From: G963662605 sp963662605 | GTDB lineage: Bacteria > Bacteroidota > Ignavibacteria > Ignavibacteriales > Ignavibacteriaceae | Reading direction: 5' to 3' | Length of the DNA: 64,000 bases | Assembly: GCA_963662605.1 (NCBI GenBank) | Contig: OY759785.1 | Location: 2,170,001 to 2,234,000, forward strand | Part shown: positions 1 through 8,856 of the stretch, in pieces | Layout: every line of letters starts with the position of its first letter | Numbering within the stretch: the stretch's first letter is position 1 | Translations under genes and position numbers: made by a program | Notes under the pieces: model-generated | Database searches by the model: none | What the model saw: only the letters and a program-made list of their open reading frames with translations | Told to the model about the DNA's origin: nothing

Positions 1-218
1 TGGAAGATGCAAAATTGATTCCTCTGGGACAGGTTGTACAGCGTATGCCGGAATTGGATGACTCGTCAACTGCTTACATGATTTGCCGGTCAGGAAAAAG
101 AAGTGCTACGGCAATCCGGTCACTAAAAAATGCCGGATATAAAGGCGAAATGAAGAACGTTACCGGCGGCATGCTCGCGTGGTCGTCGGAAATTGATCCG
201 TCAATTTCCGTGCATTAA
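1..218 (+). CDS. Rhodanese-like sulfurtransferase domain, 3' part only
   Basis: The reading frame is open from base 3 at the left edge, so the N-terminus lies outside the window. The visible part begins EDAKLIPLGQVVQRMPEL and contains CRSGKRS, the rhodanese active-site loop with the persulfide-carrying Cys, then NVTGGMLAWSSEIDPS, the usual C-terminal helix of this fold. The ending resembles the rhodanese domain that closes MoeB/ThiF-type adenylyltransferases, where it supplies sulfur for molybdopterin or thiamine synthesis; a stand-alone rhodanese looks the same from this fragment. It ends about 100 bases before the next gene, with no clear terminator. Confidence 0.8.
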   Translation, partial: EDAKLIPLGQVVQRMPELDDSSTAYMICRSGKRSATAIRSLKNAGYKGEMKNVTGGMLAWSSEIDPSISVH

Positions 219-314
219 GCAATAGTAAATTCGATTCACGAATCGGTATATTTACATTGTAAAATATTGCAGAAATTACTATAATTTTAATTAAAATTTT
301 TAATAGGTGTTGCA

Positions 315-2774
315 TTGTTCATCAAGTCAAGTGACAAACCCGCGCTGCTATGGCAAGAAAAGAGTGTTACGTATAACGAATTGCTCCAGCATATTAATTA
401 CTATTCGACTCTGTATAGTAACTCCAATACTACTAAAGTCGCAATCTATTCCGGAAATCGTTTTGAATGGGTTTATGCATTCTATTCTACATGGAAAAAC
501 AGGGCAGTGGTTGTTCCCATAGATTTTTTGGCACAACCGGATGAAATCGCGTACATTCTAAATGACAGTAAACCGGAAGTAATCTTCTGTTCGAGTGAAA
601 CTGCTGAAACAATGAAAGAAGTCACTCCGTTGTTGACATACGAATTACAGATGTATGTTTTTGACGATTTGAAATATAATGTTGCTGATTACGCGATAGA
701 AGAAATTGTTGAATCGAATGTGCATGAAACTGCGGTAATTATATATACTTCAGGAACGACCGGTTCTCCAAAAGGGGTGATGCTGTCTTACGATAACCTT
801 TTAGCAAACCTGGTAAGCGTTTGCAAGGAAGTACCCATTTACACTTCTGAGCGCACTTTGTTGTGCCTGTTACCGCTGCATCACATATTTCCGCTTCTCG
901 GTTCTATGGTGGCGCCGTTATATGTCGAATCGAGAATGGCGTTCTCACCGTCTGTGAATTCCGCTGATATTATTGATACTCTGCAAAGGCATAAAGTCGC
1001 TATTATTATCGGGGTACCCCGACTGTATGATGCCATTCGAAATGGTATCATGGAGAAGATCAATCAACGTCTCGTTGCCAGAATAATATTTAAAGTTGCG
1101 AGAATTCTTGGATCAAGGAAATTTTCAAAAAAGGTTTTCAAGGCGGTACATGAACGGTTTGGTGGAAATCTGGACTATTTAGTTTGTGGCGGGGCAAAAC
1201 TCAATGAAGATCTTGGCAATGATTATAAAACACTCGGTTTTGAAATTCTGGAAGGTTTCGGAATGACTGAAGCCGCCCCAATGATAACTTTTACGCGCCC
1301 CAACGATTGGAAGATCGGGTCGGCAGGCAAGTTACTTCCCGGCGTGGACTTTAAGGTCGTGAACCATGAAATTCTTGTGAGAGGACGAAATATTACTTCC
1401 GGCTATTATGGCAAGCCGGAAGAAACTGCAAGTGTTATCAAGGATGGTTGGCTTCATACCGGGGACACCGGCTATATTGATAAAAAAGGGTATGTTCATA
1501 TTACCGGCAGAACTAAAGAGATTATTGTTTTATCAAACGGCAAGAATATCAATCCTGAGGAAGTCGAACATAAGATAAATGGCATCAGTGATTTCATTGC
1601 AGAAGTAGCTGTATTTAGTAAGAACGATCAATTGCAGGCTATCATTTGTCCGGATTTCAAGAAACTTCGCGAAAAATCCGTTCTTAATCTTGAAGAAATG
1701 TTCAAGGTTGAGGTAATAGAAAAATACAACCGGGTTTCTTCACCTTATAAAAAGATCACAAAACTATACCTCTCAAAAGAAGAATTACCAAAAACCCGCC
1801 TTGGGAAAATACAGCGTTTCAAATTGGCTGAACTGGCAGAAAAGGGAACAACGGGGAAGAGAAGATTTAAAAAAGAACCCGCGTTTGAAGAATATGTGGT
1901 GATTAAGGAATTTTTGGAAAGCCAGAAGAAAAGTAAAATATTTCCCGATGACCATCTCGAAATAGATTTAGCACTTGATTCACTTGATAAAATTAATCTA
2001 CAAGTATTTTTGGAATCAACCTTCGGAATTAAAGTTCAGGAAGATACTTTGATTCATCACTCGACTGTAGAAAAACTATCTCATTACATGAAGGAGAAGA
2101 AGAATAAGCTTGCTGTCGAGACTGTCCGTTGGGCTGAGATTCTTAAAGAAAAAGTTGACTTAAAACTGCCGGAGAGTTGGTTCACTCAAAATCTCTTTAA
2201 AAATTCTGCACGATATTTTATGAGGTTGTATTTCCGGATTAAGGGTGAGGGGACAGAGAATATTCCTGAAGGCTCCTTTATTATCGCATCAAATCACCAG
2301 AGTTTTCTGGATGCTTTGTTTGTCTCCATTTTCCTGAAGAACAAAGTGTTCAAGAATACCTATTTCTATGCAAAAGAAAAACACGTTAAGAACTTCTTTG
2401 TGAAAACGCTGGCAAGTAAGAATAACGTAATAGTTATGGATATAAATAAGGACTTAAAGACATCTCTTCAGAAGCTTGCAGAAGTGCTTAGAAGCGGAAA
2501 AAATTTGATAATATTTCCCGAGGGGACAAGATCCCATACCGGGGTTTTAGGAGAATTTAAAAAATCATTTGCGATTTTAAGCAAAGAACTGAATATCCCT
2601 ATTGTTCCGGTTTCCATATCCGGTGCGATGTATGCACTTCCAAAGGGAAGTCTGGTTCCACGTCCGTTTAAAAAGATCAAAGTTACATTCCTAAAGCCTG
2701 TATATCCGGGGCCGAACGATTATGATGCTTTGACTGATATCGTATATCACAAAATATCAGACGAATTACGATAA
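315..2774 (+). CDS. Fused acyl-CoA/acyl-ACP synthetase - acyl carrier protein - 1-acylglycerophosphate acyltransferase
   Basis: An 819-residue three-part protein for fatty-acid activation and phospholipid acylation. Residues 1-500 are an AMP-forming acyl ligase: phosphate loop YTSGTTGSPKG at about 144, GFGMTEAAP at about 314, then HTGDTGYIDKKG and the C-terminal SNGKNINPEEVE region. Residues about 525-600 look like an acyl carrier protein, with LALDSLDK placing the phosphopantetheine Ser at 556. Residues about 620-819 are a PlsC-type acyltransferase with NHQSFLD (660) and FPEGTRS (734). The parts match those of E. coli Aas but in the opposite order and with an ACP between. The start is TTG at 315; an AGG lies about 7 bases upstream. 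Likely function: recycling of fatty acids into lysophospholipid at the inner membrane. Substrate chain length cannot be read. Confidence 0.88.
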   Translation: MFIKSSDKPALLWQEKSVTYNELLQHINYYSTLYSNSNTTKVAIYSGNRFEWVYAFYSTWKNRAVVVPIDFLAQPDEIAYILNDSKPEVIFCSSETAETMKEVTPLLTYELQMYVFDDLKYNVADYAIEEIVESNVHETAVIIYTSGTTGSPKGVMLSYDNLLANLVSVCKEVPIYTSERTLLCLLPLHHIFPLLGSMVAPLYVESRMAFSPSVNSADIIDTLQRHKVAIIIGVPRLYDAIRNGIMEKINQRLVARIIFKVARILGSRKFSKKVFKAVHERFGGNLDYLVCGGAKLNEDLGNDYKTLGFEILEGFGMTEAAPMITFTRPNDWKIGSAGKLLPGVDFKVVNHEILVRGRNITSGYYGKPEETASVIKDGWLHTGDTGYIDKKGYVHITGRTKEIIVLSNGKNINPEEVEHKINGISDFIAEVAVFSKNDQLQAIICPDFKKLREKSVLNLEEMFKVEVIEKYNRVSSPYKKITKLYLSKEELPKTRLGKIQRFKLAELAEKGTTGKRRFKKEPAFEEYVVIKEFLESQKKSKIFPDDHLEIDLALDSLDKINLQVFLESTFGIKVQEDTLIHHSTVEKLSHYMKEKKNKLAVETVRWAEILKEKVDLKLPESWFTQNLFKNSARYFMRLYFRIKGEGTENIPEGSFIIASNHQSFLDALFVSIFLKNKVFKNTYFYAKEKHVKNFFVKTLASKNNVIVMDINKDLKTSLQKLAEVLRSGKNLIIFPEGTRSHTGVLGEFKKSFAILSKELNIPIVPVSISGAMYALPKGSLVPRPFKKIKVTFLKPVYPGPNDYDALTDIVYHKISDELR

Positions 2775-2801
2775 AATTGGGAAAAATTAATAAAATTGTA
2801 C

Positions 2802-2830
2802 TTGACAAAGATATTCGGAAAGCGTAATTT
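2802..2830 (+). promoter_or_regulatory. Sigma-70-like promoter for the secreted protein at 2926
   Basis: TTGACA at 2802-2807 and TAATTT at 2825-2830 are separated by 17 bases. The same arrangement (TTGACA, 18 bases, TATGTT) precedes the other small T9SS-cargo gene at 33374, which supports both. Inferred from sequence only. Confidence 0.55.
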
Positions 2831-2845
2831 CGTTGAAACATAAAT

Positions 2846-2865
2846 AACCGATTAAGTAATCGGTT
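2846..2865. promoter_or_regulatory. Palindromic operator, probably for a LacI-type regulator
   Basis: AACCGATTAAGTAATCGGTT has perfect 9-base arms around AG. It lies about 15 bases after the -10 box, where a bound repressor would block transcription. The reverse complement of 33289-33308 matches it at 17 of 20 positions and is in the same place relative to that gene's promoter. The CG-containing arms resemble LacI-family operators, but no such regulator gene is in the window. Confidence 0.6.
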
Positions 2866-2925
2866 AAGTGTCAGGGTCTTAGAACATTACGCACCATATT
2901 AATTATTAATCTATTAGGAGCCTTC

Positions 2926-3909
2926 ATGAAGAACACTTTACTTATTTTAGCATTAACGGTAATGACGTTGAGCAGTTTGAATGCACAAAACTGGTCAATA
3001 CGTTACGACGCAAACGTACTTCCAACTGCCGCCAGTCCGGCATGGGTCATTAAAGATACAGCTGTCTCCGCTGCCTTTGTTGATAGTGCCAAATACCTGA
3101 AATTTAACGCTATCCCACCTACCGTAAAAGGCGACTGGAATAATACAGTTACTATTGCAAATGCAACCGGTGCTACTACGGTTTTTAGAGTAAAAGCAAC
3201 TCCTGAATTGATTACAGCATACAATGCAAATACTGCTGCTGATTTCAGACTTTTTGAAATGGAAATCAGAACCGGTACAGTTCGCGAGCAAATTTGGATT
3301 TTAGCGAAGGATTCAGTTTCATTAATAAAAGCGGCCACCAAGGGTCAAGTTCCCGGATCTTCCTTAGATTGGCACATTTATAGAATTACGATTAAGGATA
3401 GTCTTACAACTGTTTATGTTGATGAAAATCCTACACCTATTTGCTCAGGTAAAACTGCTGATGCCGGTTCAACTGCAAAAGAATTCAGAATCGGTAATCA
3501 AAGCACAACAATCGCTGGTTATGGCCAGTATTTGGACTGGGTAGTCTGTGATGTTACCGGTGCATATAGCCCCAAACAATCTGCTTTGCCAGCGGATTTA
3601 GCAGCACAAATACCAACAGCTGTTCAAGACGTAAAAGCAGTTGTAAATGCTTATAAGTTGGATCAGAACTATCCTAATCCTTTTAACCCAAGCACAAGAA
3701 TTTCATGCAGCCTTGAAAAAACAGGTTACGCTGAACTTTCTGTTTATAATATGTTAGGACAAAAAGTTGCTTCATTGTTCAGCGGCGTTATGTCGGCTGG
3801 CAGCCATGAATTCTCATTTGATGCTTCCAAACTTCAATCAGGAGTTTATGTATATCAATTGAAATCAGGCAGCTTTAGCCAAACAAGAAAAATGATGCTC
3901 TTGAAGTAA
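2926..3909 (+). CDS. Secreted protein with T9SS C-terminal sorting domain
   Basis: 327 residues. MKNTLLILALTVMTLSSLNAQ is a signal peptide ending in the A-Q cut site common in Bacteroidota. Residues about 22-210 form a single beta-rich domain (DFRLFEMEIRTG, DWHIYRITIKDSLTTVYVDE) that recalls a concanavalin-like or LamG-like jelly roll; I do not recognise a specific family. Residues about 243-327 are the sorting domain: NYPNPFNPSTRIS, YNMLGQKVASL, AGSHEFSFDAS, SGVYVYQL and a basic end KMMLLK. The protein is therefore expected at the cell surface or outside the cell. AGGAG lies about 8 bases before ATG. The gene has its own promoter, operator and strong terminator, so it is a separate regulated unit. 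Confidence 0.85.
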   Translation: MKNTLLILALTVMTLSSLNAQNWSIRYDANVLPTAASPAWVIKDTAVSAAFVDSAKYLKFNAIPPTVKGDWNNTVTIANATGATTVFRVKATPELITAYNANTAADFRLFEMEIRTGTVREQIWILAKDSVSLIKAATKGQVPGSSLDWHIYRITIKDSLTTVYVDENPTPICSGKTADAGSTAKEFRIGNQSTTIAGYGQYLDWVVCDVTGAYSPKQSALPADLAAQIPTAVQDVKAVVNAYKLDQNYPNPFNPSTRISCSLEKTGYAELSVYNMLGQKVASLFSGVMSAGSHEFSFDASKLQSGVYVYQLKSGSFSQTRKMMLLK

Positions 3910-3933
3910 TCTGATTCTCTTGATGAAGATTTT

Positions 3934-3962
3934 AACCCCCGGTTTTGCCGGGGGTTTTTATT
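3934..3962 (+). terminator. Rho-independent terminator after the T9SS protein gene
   Basis: AACCCCCGG and CCGGGGGTT arms close a TTTTG loop and run directly into a T-rich tail. It ends the single-gene unit at 2926-3909. Confidence 0.9.
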
Positions 3963-4026
3963 TATAGAGAGGGGATTTGACTTTTTGATGAAATAATAGT
4001 ATAATTATATAGTAATTCTTCTTAAT

Positions 4027-4112
4027 GTATCAAGAGTCCCTTAGGGACAGCAACCGAGTTTCCAAGGCTGCGGTGCTAAAATGATACGCGGAACTATTCC
4101 GAAAAAACTTGG
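4027..4112 (+). promoter_or_regulatory. SAM riboswitch aptamer (SAM-I/IV-like) upstream of metX
   Basis: GTATCA (4027-4032) pairs with TGATAC (4082-4087) to form P1. It is followed by AAGAG, a short P2 hairpin GTCCC-TTA-GGGAC, the core GCAACC, a P3 arm and GGTGCTAA, which are the conserved SAM-I core elements. P2 is only 5 bp, without the kink-turn arm of ordinary S-boxes. After P1 come a hairpin CGGAA-CTA-TTCCG (4089-4101) and CTTGG (4108-4112), complementary to CCAAG in the P3 loop (4062-4066). That pseudoknot is the hallmark of the SAM-IV and SAM-I/IV variants. The downstream gene makes a methionine precursor, as expected for SAM feedback. Confidence 0.85.
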
Positions 4113-4120
4113 TATTGCTG

Positions 4121-4158
4121 CCATACTTTTCGGCTATAACCGGTCAGTATGGTTTTTT
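4121..4158 (+). terminator. Riboswitch-associated intrinsic terminator
   Basis: CCATACT (4121-4127) pairs with AGTATGG (4146-4152), with an inner CGG/CCG stem, followed by TTTTTT. It lies just after the pseudoknot strand of the SAM aptamer and is the likely expression platform, stopping transcription before metX when SAM is bound. Confidence 0.75.
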
Positions 4159-4212
4159 GTTTTTGTGGGTATTTGCACCGTATTGCGCCACATTAAAAAT
4201 GCTAAAAAGGTC

Positions 4213-4250
4213 ACCCGTTGGGCTCCTTTATAGCAGTCAAACGGGTTTTT
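4213..4250 (+). terminator. Second terminator-like hairpin before metX
   Basis: ACCCGTT (4213-4219) and AACGGGT (4240-4246) enclose a 20-base loop and are followed by TTTT. It sits 33 bases before the metX start, so it may be a second stage of the leader control. The long loop makes it weaker than the hairpin at 4121. Confidence 0.5.
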
Positions 4251-4283
4251 GCGTTTAAATGCTAATTATAGATTGATGTTTTT

Positions 4284-5270
4284 ATGAGTACACAAGTTTT
4301 AGAATATAATAAACCGTTCATTTTAGAATCCGGAGTTGAGCTCCCGGGTATACACATTTGTTATACAACTCATGGTGAAATAGACCATGACGGTTCCAAT
4401 GTTATTTGGATTTTCCACGCGCTGACGGCAAATTCCGATCCGCTTGAATGGTGGAATGGTTTAGTTGGCGAAGGTAAATTATTTGATCCTAAAAAATATT
4501 TTATAGTCTGTTCGAATAATCTCGGCTCGTGTTATGGCACATCCGGTCCAAACAGCGCGGACCCAAAAACCGGCGCAAAGTATGGGCGCTCTTTTCCGAT
4601 AATTACAATCCGGGATATGGTAAGAGTAAATGAAATTGTCAGAAAACACTTAGGCATTGAAAAAATTAAATTGGTTACCGGCGGTTCAACCGGCGGGCAG
4701 ATGGCTCTTGAGTGGGCAATCGAAAATCCCGACGTAATTGAAAATCTGGTGCCGATAGCAACAAACGCCAGACACTCGGCATGGGGTATCGCATACAATG
4801 AGGCTCAGAGAATGGCAATGGATAATTCCGATCCGGAAAAAGGCCTTGCTGCTGCAAGAGCTATTGCAATGTTGTCATATCGTTCATATGAGTCGTATGT
4901 GAAAACTCAAACCGATGAAGATGATAAGGCAGATAATTTTAAAGCTTCCTCATATCAAAACTATCAGGGAGAAAAATTAGTGAAGAGGTTTAATCCGGAT
5001 TCCTACTATGTCCTCAGCAAAGCGATGGATTCCCATAATGTAGGAAGAGGGAGAGGCTCAGTTGAACAGGCGCTGGGGACAATCAAGGCGAAGACCGTCG
5101 TTATCGGTATTGATTCCGATAATCTGTTCCCGATCATTGAGCAGGAATACATTGCAGAGCATATTACGGACGGCAATGTCGAAATCATTGACTCATTGTT
5201 CGGCCACGACGGTTTTCTGATAGAATACGACCAGCTCACGGAAATATTCCGGAATATCCTGAAAGATTAA
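4284..5270 (+). CDS. metX: Homoserine O-acetyltransferase
   Basis: 328-residue alpha/beta-hydrolase that acylates homoserine as the first committed step of methionine synthesis. The nucleophile elbow GGSTGGQMALEW carries Ser135. Also present are NNLGSCYGTSGP near the N-terminus, PIATNARHSAWGIAYNEAQR, and the late acid and base elements DSDNLFP and FGHDGFLIE. It is somewhat shorter than many MetX proteins (about 350-380), but all core motifs are present. Whether it uses acetyl-CoA or succinyl-CoA cannot be judged here. The gene sits alone downstream of a SAM riboswitch and terminators, so it should be repressed when SAM is plentiful. Confidence 0.92.
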   Translation: MSTQVLEYNKPFILESGVELPGIHICYTTHGEIDHDGSNVIWIFHALTANSDPLEWWNGLVGEGKLFDPKKYFIVCSNNLGSCYGTSGPNSADPKTGAKYGRSFPIITIRDMVRVNEIVRKHLGIEKIKLVTGGSTGGQMALEWAIENPDVIENLVPIATNARHSAWGIAYNEAQRMAMDNSDPEKGLAAARAIAMLSYRSYESYVKTQTDEDDKADNFKASSYQNYQGEKLVKRFNPDSYYVLSKAMDSHNVGRGRGSVEQALGTIKAKTVVIGIDSDNLFPIIEQEYIAEHITDGNVEIIDSLFGHDGFLIEYDQLTEIFRNILKD

Positions 5271-5282
5271 AGAATAGTAAAC

Positions 5283-7928
5283 CTATTCGAGATTCGAAAG
5301 CAATTCCTGAAGTTTAGCTAATTGACTTTGCCAATCTGCTTCTTTCTGGCGTTCTTTTTCAACCACTTCAGCGGGTGCATTCTGAACAAATTTCTCATTC
5401 GAAAGTTTACCGCGTAATCCTTTTAATGATCCTTCTAATCTTTGAATTTCCTTTTGCAGCCTGCTCTTCTCAACATCAAGATTGATGATGCCTTCCAGAG
5501 GTATGAATATTTCACAATCCTTTAATACTGAAGAGGCGCTCTTGGCGGGCTTCTCAAGATTTGCATCAATCACCACTTCCGAGCGGGTGATTTTCTTAAT
5601 TGAATCAATATACTGGTGGTCTAATTTATCCGTCTTAATCAGAATACTAATAACCTTTGAAGGAGCGATATTCATTTCAGCACGGATATTCCTGATGCTC
5701 GTAATAATTGCCTGAAGGAATTCAACTTCACTTTCAAGGTCGGCGTTAATCTTTCCTGATTGAACTACAGGAAATTCGGATGTCGAGATACTTACATTCT
5801 CATCCCGGGTTTCAATCAAGTGCCACAGTTCTTCGGTAATGAACGGCATAAACGGATGAACCATTTTTAGCATATTCTCAAACAACTTGATTGCTCTTGA
5901 AAGTGCGGCGGATTTCACTTCCTTGTCGTCAGCATAGAATTTAATCTTTGAAAGTTCGATATACCAGTCACAGAAATCGTTCCATACAAACGAGTACATG
6001 ATTTTTATGCCGTTATTTATCTCGAAGTTATCCATAGCACGGTTGAATTCTGTAAGTGAAGAGTTGAAACGTGATTCAATCCATTCATCAATCTTATCAA
6101 CGTGCTTGTCGAGCAGGGAGGCATTATATGGAATTTCCTGAAGGTTCATCATCAGGAAGCGGCCTGCATTCCACAGCTTATTTGCAAAGTTTCTACCCAG
6201 CTCACATTTTTCTTCACTGAAAAGTACATCCTGTCCCAATGGAGCAAGATAAATAGTTGTGAATCTGAGTGAGTCAGCGCCATATGTTTTAATGACATCA
6301 AGCGGGTCAGGGGAGTTGCCGAGCGATTTGCTCATTTTCCTGCCCTGAAGATCGCGGATGATGCTTGTAAAATACACGTCTTTAAAAGGAATATCTTTTC
6401 TGAAATGCAAACCGGCCATGATCATACGTGCAACCCAGAAGAAAATAATATCGGGTGCTGTTACAAGTAAATCAGTTGGGTAATAATAGTTTTTCTCATC
6501 TTCAGTTCTAAAAACATCATGCGCCCAAAGCCAGCTTGATGCCCATGTATCCAGAACATCATCATCCTGATACATATTTGTACTGTGACAATGAGGACAG
6601 CTGTCAGGTTTCGTTTCCGCTACAACCGGCTTTGAACATTCGGCTGTTTTTTGATCTTCGCAATACCACACAGGTATACGATGTCCCCACCACAACTGTC
6701 TGGAAATACACCAGTCACTGATGTTATTCATCCAATGTTCATACGTTTTTACCCAGTGCTTCGGGTGGAAATTTACTTTTCCCTCGCGGACAACCTCGAT
6801 AGCCGGGGCTACGAGCTCATCCATCTTCATGAACCATTGTTCTGAGAGATACGGCTCAATAGGTACATTCCCACGCTCTGAGTATCCGACGTTATGGGTA
6901 TACGGCTCGATTTTTTCAATCAGGCCGGAATCTTCAAACCATGTTACTACCTTTTTACGGGCAGCAAATCTGTCTAATCCTTTGTATTCATCAGGAACAT
7001 TATGGTTTAAGGTTGCATCTTCATTTAAAATATTGATAATTTCTAAGTTATGACGCTGACCCATAGCATAGTCATTAACATCATGAGCCGGAGTTACCTT
7101 TACAGCGCCTGTACCGAAGTTAATATCAACATATTCGTCGGCAAAAATAGGAATCGGCCTGTCAACAATCGGTAAAATGACGTTCTTGCCGATTAAGTCT
7201 GCATAACGTGGATCATTCGGATTCACGGCAACACCGGTATCGCCAAGCATTGTTTCCGGACGGGTAGTAGCAACAACCAGATACGATTTTGAATTCTCGA
7301 TAGGGTATCTAAAATACCACAAGCTGCTATTGACCGGTTTTGGTATTACTTCCTCATCGGAAATTGCCGATTTTGATACCGGGCACCAGTTTACCATCCG
7401 GTAACCTTTGTAAATCTTTCCTTCATTATACAAAGTTACAAAGGCATTGATAACCTGTTTGTAATAATCGTCATCCATGGTAAAGCGTTCACGATCCCAG
7501 TCACAGCTTACCCCGAGTTTCTTTAACTGCTGAATGATTATTCCGCCATACTTTTCTTTCCAGATGCGGCAGTGCTTTAAAAATTCTTCACGTCCTACTT
7601 CAGCTTTAACAAGGCCTTCGTCTGCCAATGCTTTCGTTACTTTCGTTTCGGTAGCAATGGAAGCATGATCGGTTCCCGGCACCCAGCACGTATTGAATCC
7701 CTGCATTCTTTTTAAGCGAATATAGACATCCTGAATCGTATTATTAAGGATGTGTCCCATCGTTAAAATACCGGTAATATTAGGAGGCGGAATTACTATC
7801 GTAAACGGTTTTTTTGATGGATCAGGGAGAGAATGATAGAATTTCTTTTCCATCCAGAATGAATACCATTTATCTTCAATTCCTTCAGGATTGTACGTTT
7901 TGGGGATTTCGTTCTTTATTTCAGACAT
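5283..7928 (-). CDS. valS: Valyl-tRNA synthetase
   Basis: 881-residue class I aminoacyl-tRNA synthetase that charges tRNA-Val. PPPNITGILTMGH at 47-59 carries the HIGH-type signature, and KMSKS is at 531-535. The insertion (editing) domain with ATTRPETMLGDTGVAV and the anticodon-binding domain follow. The C-terminal 60-70 residues (LDVEKSRLQKEIQRLEG and on) form the coiled-coil arm typical of ValRS. Length is normal for a bacterial ValRS. It converges on metX with only 12 bases between the stop codons and no visible hairpin. Confidence 0.97.
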   Translation of the reverse strand: MSEIKNEIPKTYNPEGIEDKWYSFWMEKKFYHSLPDPSKKPFTIVIPPPNITGILTMGHILNNTIQDVYIRLKRMQGFNTCWVPGTDHASIATETKVTKALADEGLVKAEVGREEFLKHCRIWKEKYGGIIIQQLKKLGVSCDWDRERFTMDDDYYKQVINAFVTLYNEGKIYKGYRMVNWCPVSKSAISDEEVIPKPVNSSLWYFRYPIENSKSYLVVATTRPETMLGDTGVAVNPNDPRYADLIGKNVILPIVDRPIPIFADEYVDINFGTGAVKVTPAHDVNDYAMGQRHNLEIINILNEDATLNHNVPDEYKGLDRFAARKKVVTWFEDSGLIEKIEPYTHNVGYSERGNVPIEPYLSEQWFMKMDELVAPAIEVVREGKVNFHPKHWVKTYEHWMNNISDWCISRQLWWGHRIPVWYCEDQKTAECSKPVVAETKPDSCPHCHSTNMYQDDDVLDTWASSWLWAHDVFRTEDEKNYYYPTDLLVTAPDIIFFWVARMIMAGLHFRKDIPFKDVYFTSIIRDLQGRKMSKSLGNSPDPLDVIKTYGADSLRFTTIYLAPLGQDVLFSEEKCELGRNFANKLWNAGRFLMMNLQEIPYNASLLDKHVDKIDEWIESRFNSSLTEFNRAMDNFEINNGIKIMYSFVWNDFCDWYIELSKIKFYADDKEVKSAALSRAIKLFENMLKMVHPFMPFITEELWHLIETRDENVSISTSEFPVVQSGKINADLESEVEFLQAIITSIRNIRAEMNIAPSKVISILIKTDKLDHQYIDSIKKITRSEVVIDANLEKPAKSASSVLKDCEIFIPLEGIINLDVEKSRLQKEIQRLEGSLKGLRGKLSNEKFVQNAPAEVVEKERQKEADWQSQLAKLQELLSNLE

Positions 7929-8203
7929 GATTTCAACAAATTGGTAATAAAAAGTGTAAATATAAGCATTTTTGGCGTAATTGCACGACTCTTGCGTTTA
8001 TGAAAACTGATAAATGCCATAAAATCGCGGAATTTGAAACTTAACATTTATTTAACACTATCTTAGTCAGTATAAATTTTATTTCTGAAACGCTTAACGT
8101 AATTTTAACATATAAATCCGGTTAATTCTGTACAAAAGCCGAATTCGTGATTTATAGTTTAGTGTTATTATATGATTTGGAAACAATATAGACTGGAAAT
8201 AAT

Positions 8204-8821
8204 ATGATAAAAGCTTTATTGCCTAAAGAAGAAAAATATTTTGAAGATTTTAAGGCAATTATGTCGCACATTCAGGAAATTGCCATTCAAACAAAAGAAT
8301 TCTTTTCCGCTGACACCTACGATCCTGATATTTACCTCAAACTCAAACCCCTTGAACACCGCTGTGATGAAATTAATGCTAAAGTCGTAAAAAGACTTAA
8401 TAAAACATTTATTACACCATTTGACCGGGAAGATATATTTACTTTAGTAAAGCGTATGGACTCAATAGGTGATTGCCTTTTCGGTGCTGCGGTTCGTGTA
8501 GATACGTACAATTTAACAGAGCCGGTTGAGGGCGCTGCAAAACTCGCGTCAATCGTAGTGCAACAGACTAAAGAATTAGAAGTCATTATTCAGGACCTTA
8601 AGACCCGTAGTGGGCAGGTAACCGAATGTAAAACTGTAAAAGACCTTGAATCCGAAGCCGACAACGTATACCGGATGTCGCTTAAAAAATTATTCCTCGA
8701 AGAAAAAGATCCGATTACACTTTTTAAGAAGAAAGAAATTCTCGACATATTGGAAAATGCTGCCGATAAATGCCAGTCAACAGCAAACGTGATTGTCGCG
8801 ATTCTTATTAAAAATTCATAA
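8204..8821 (+). CDS. DUF47 (PhoU-like) accessory protein of phosphate transport
   Basis: 205 residues, all-helical, matching the DUF47/TIGR00153 family related to PhoU. Diagnostic parts are KYFEDFKAIMSHI near the start, LKPLEHRCDEINAKVVKRLNKTFITPFDREDIF in the first half, and DLESEADNVYRMSLKKLF in the second, with the acidic metal-binding residues of the fold. In this family the gene almost always precedes a PiT phosphate permease, as here (35 bases apart), and the protein is thought to modulate that permease. The 275 bases upstream, divergent from valS, should hold the promoter; I could not pick an unambiguous one. Confidence 0.9.
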   Translation: MIKALLPKEEKYFEDFKAIMSHIQEIAIQTKEFFSADTYDPDIYLKLKPLEHRCDEINAKVVKRLNKTFITPFDREDIFTLVKRMDSIGDCLFGAAVRVDTYNLTEPVEGAAKLASIVVQQTKELEVIIQDLKTRSGQVTECKTVKDLESEADNVYRMSLKKLFLEEKDPITLFKKKEILDILENAADKCQSTANVIVAILIKNS

Positions 8822-8856
8822 AAGTATTTATTTAACAAAATTGGATCACACTTCTA

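Noticed and set aside
2995..3341. Two antisense open frames of about 100 codons
   Set aside because: They mirror the secreted-protein gene, have no ribosome-binding site and no recognisable protein character.
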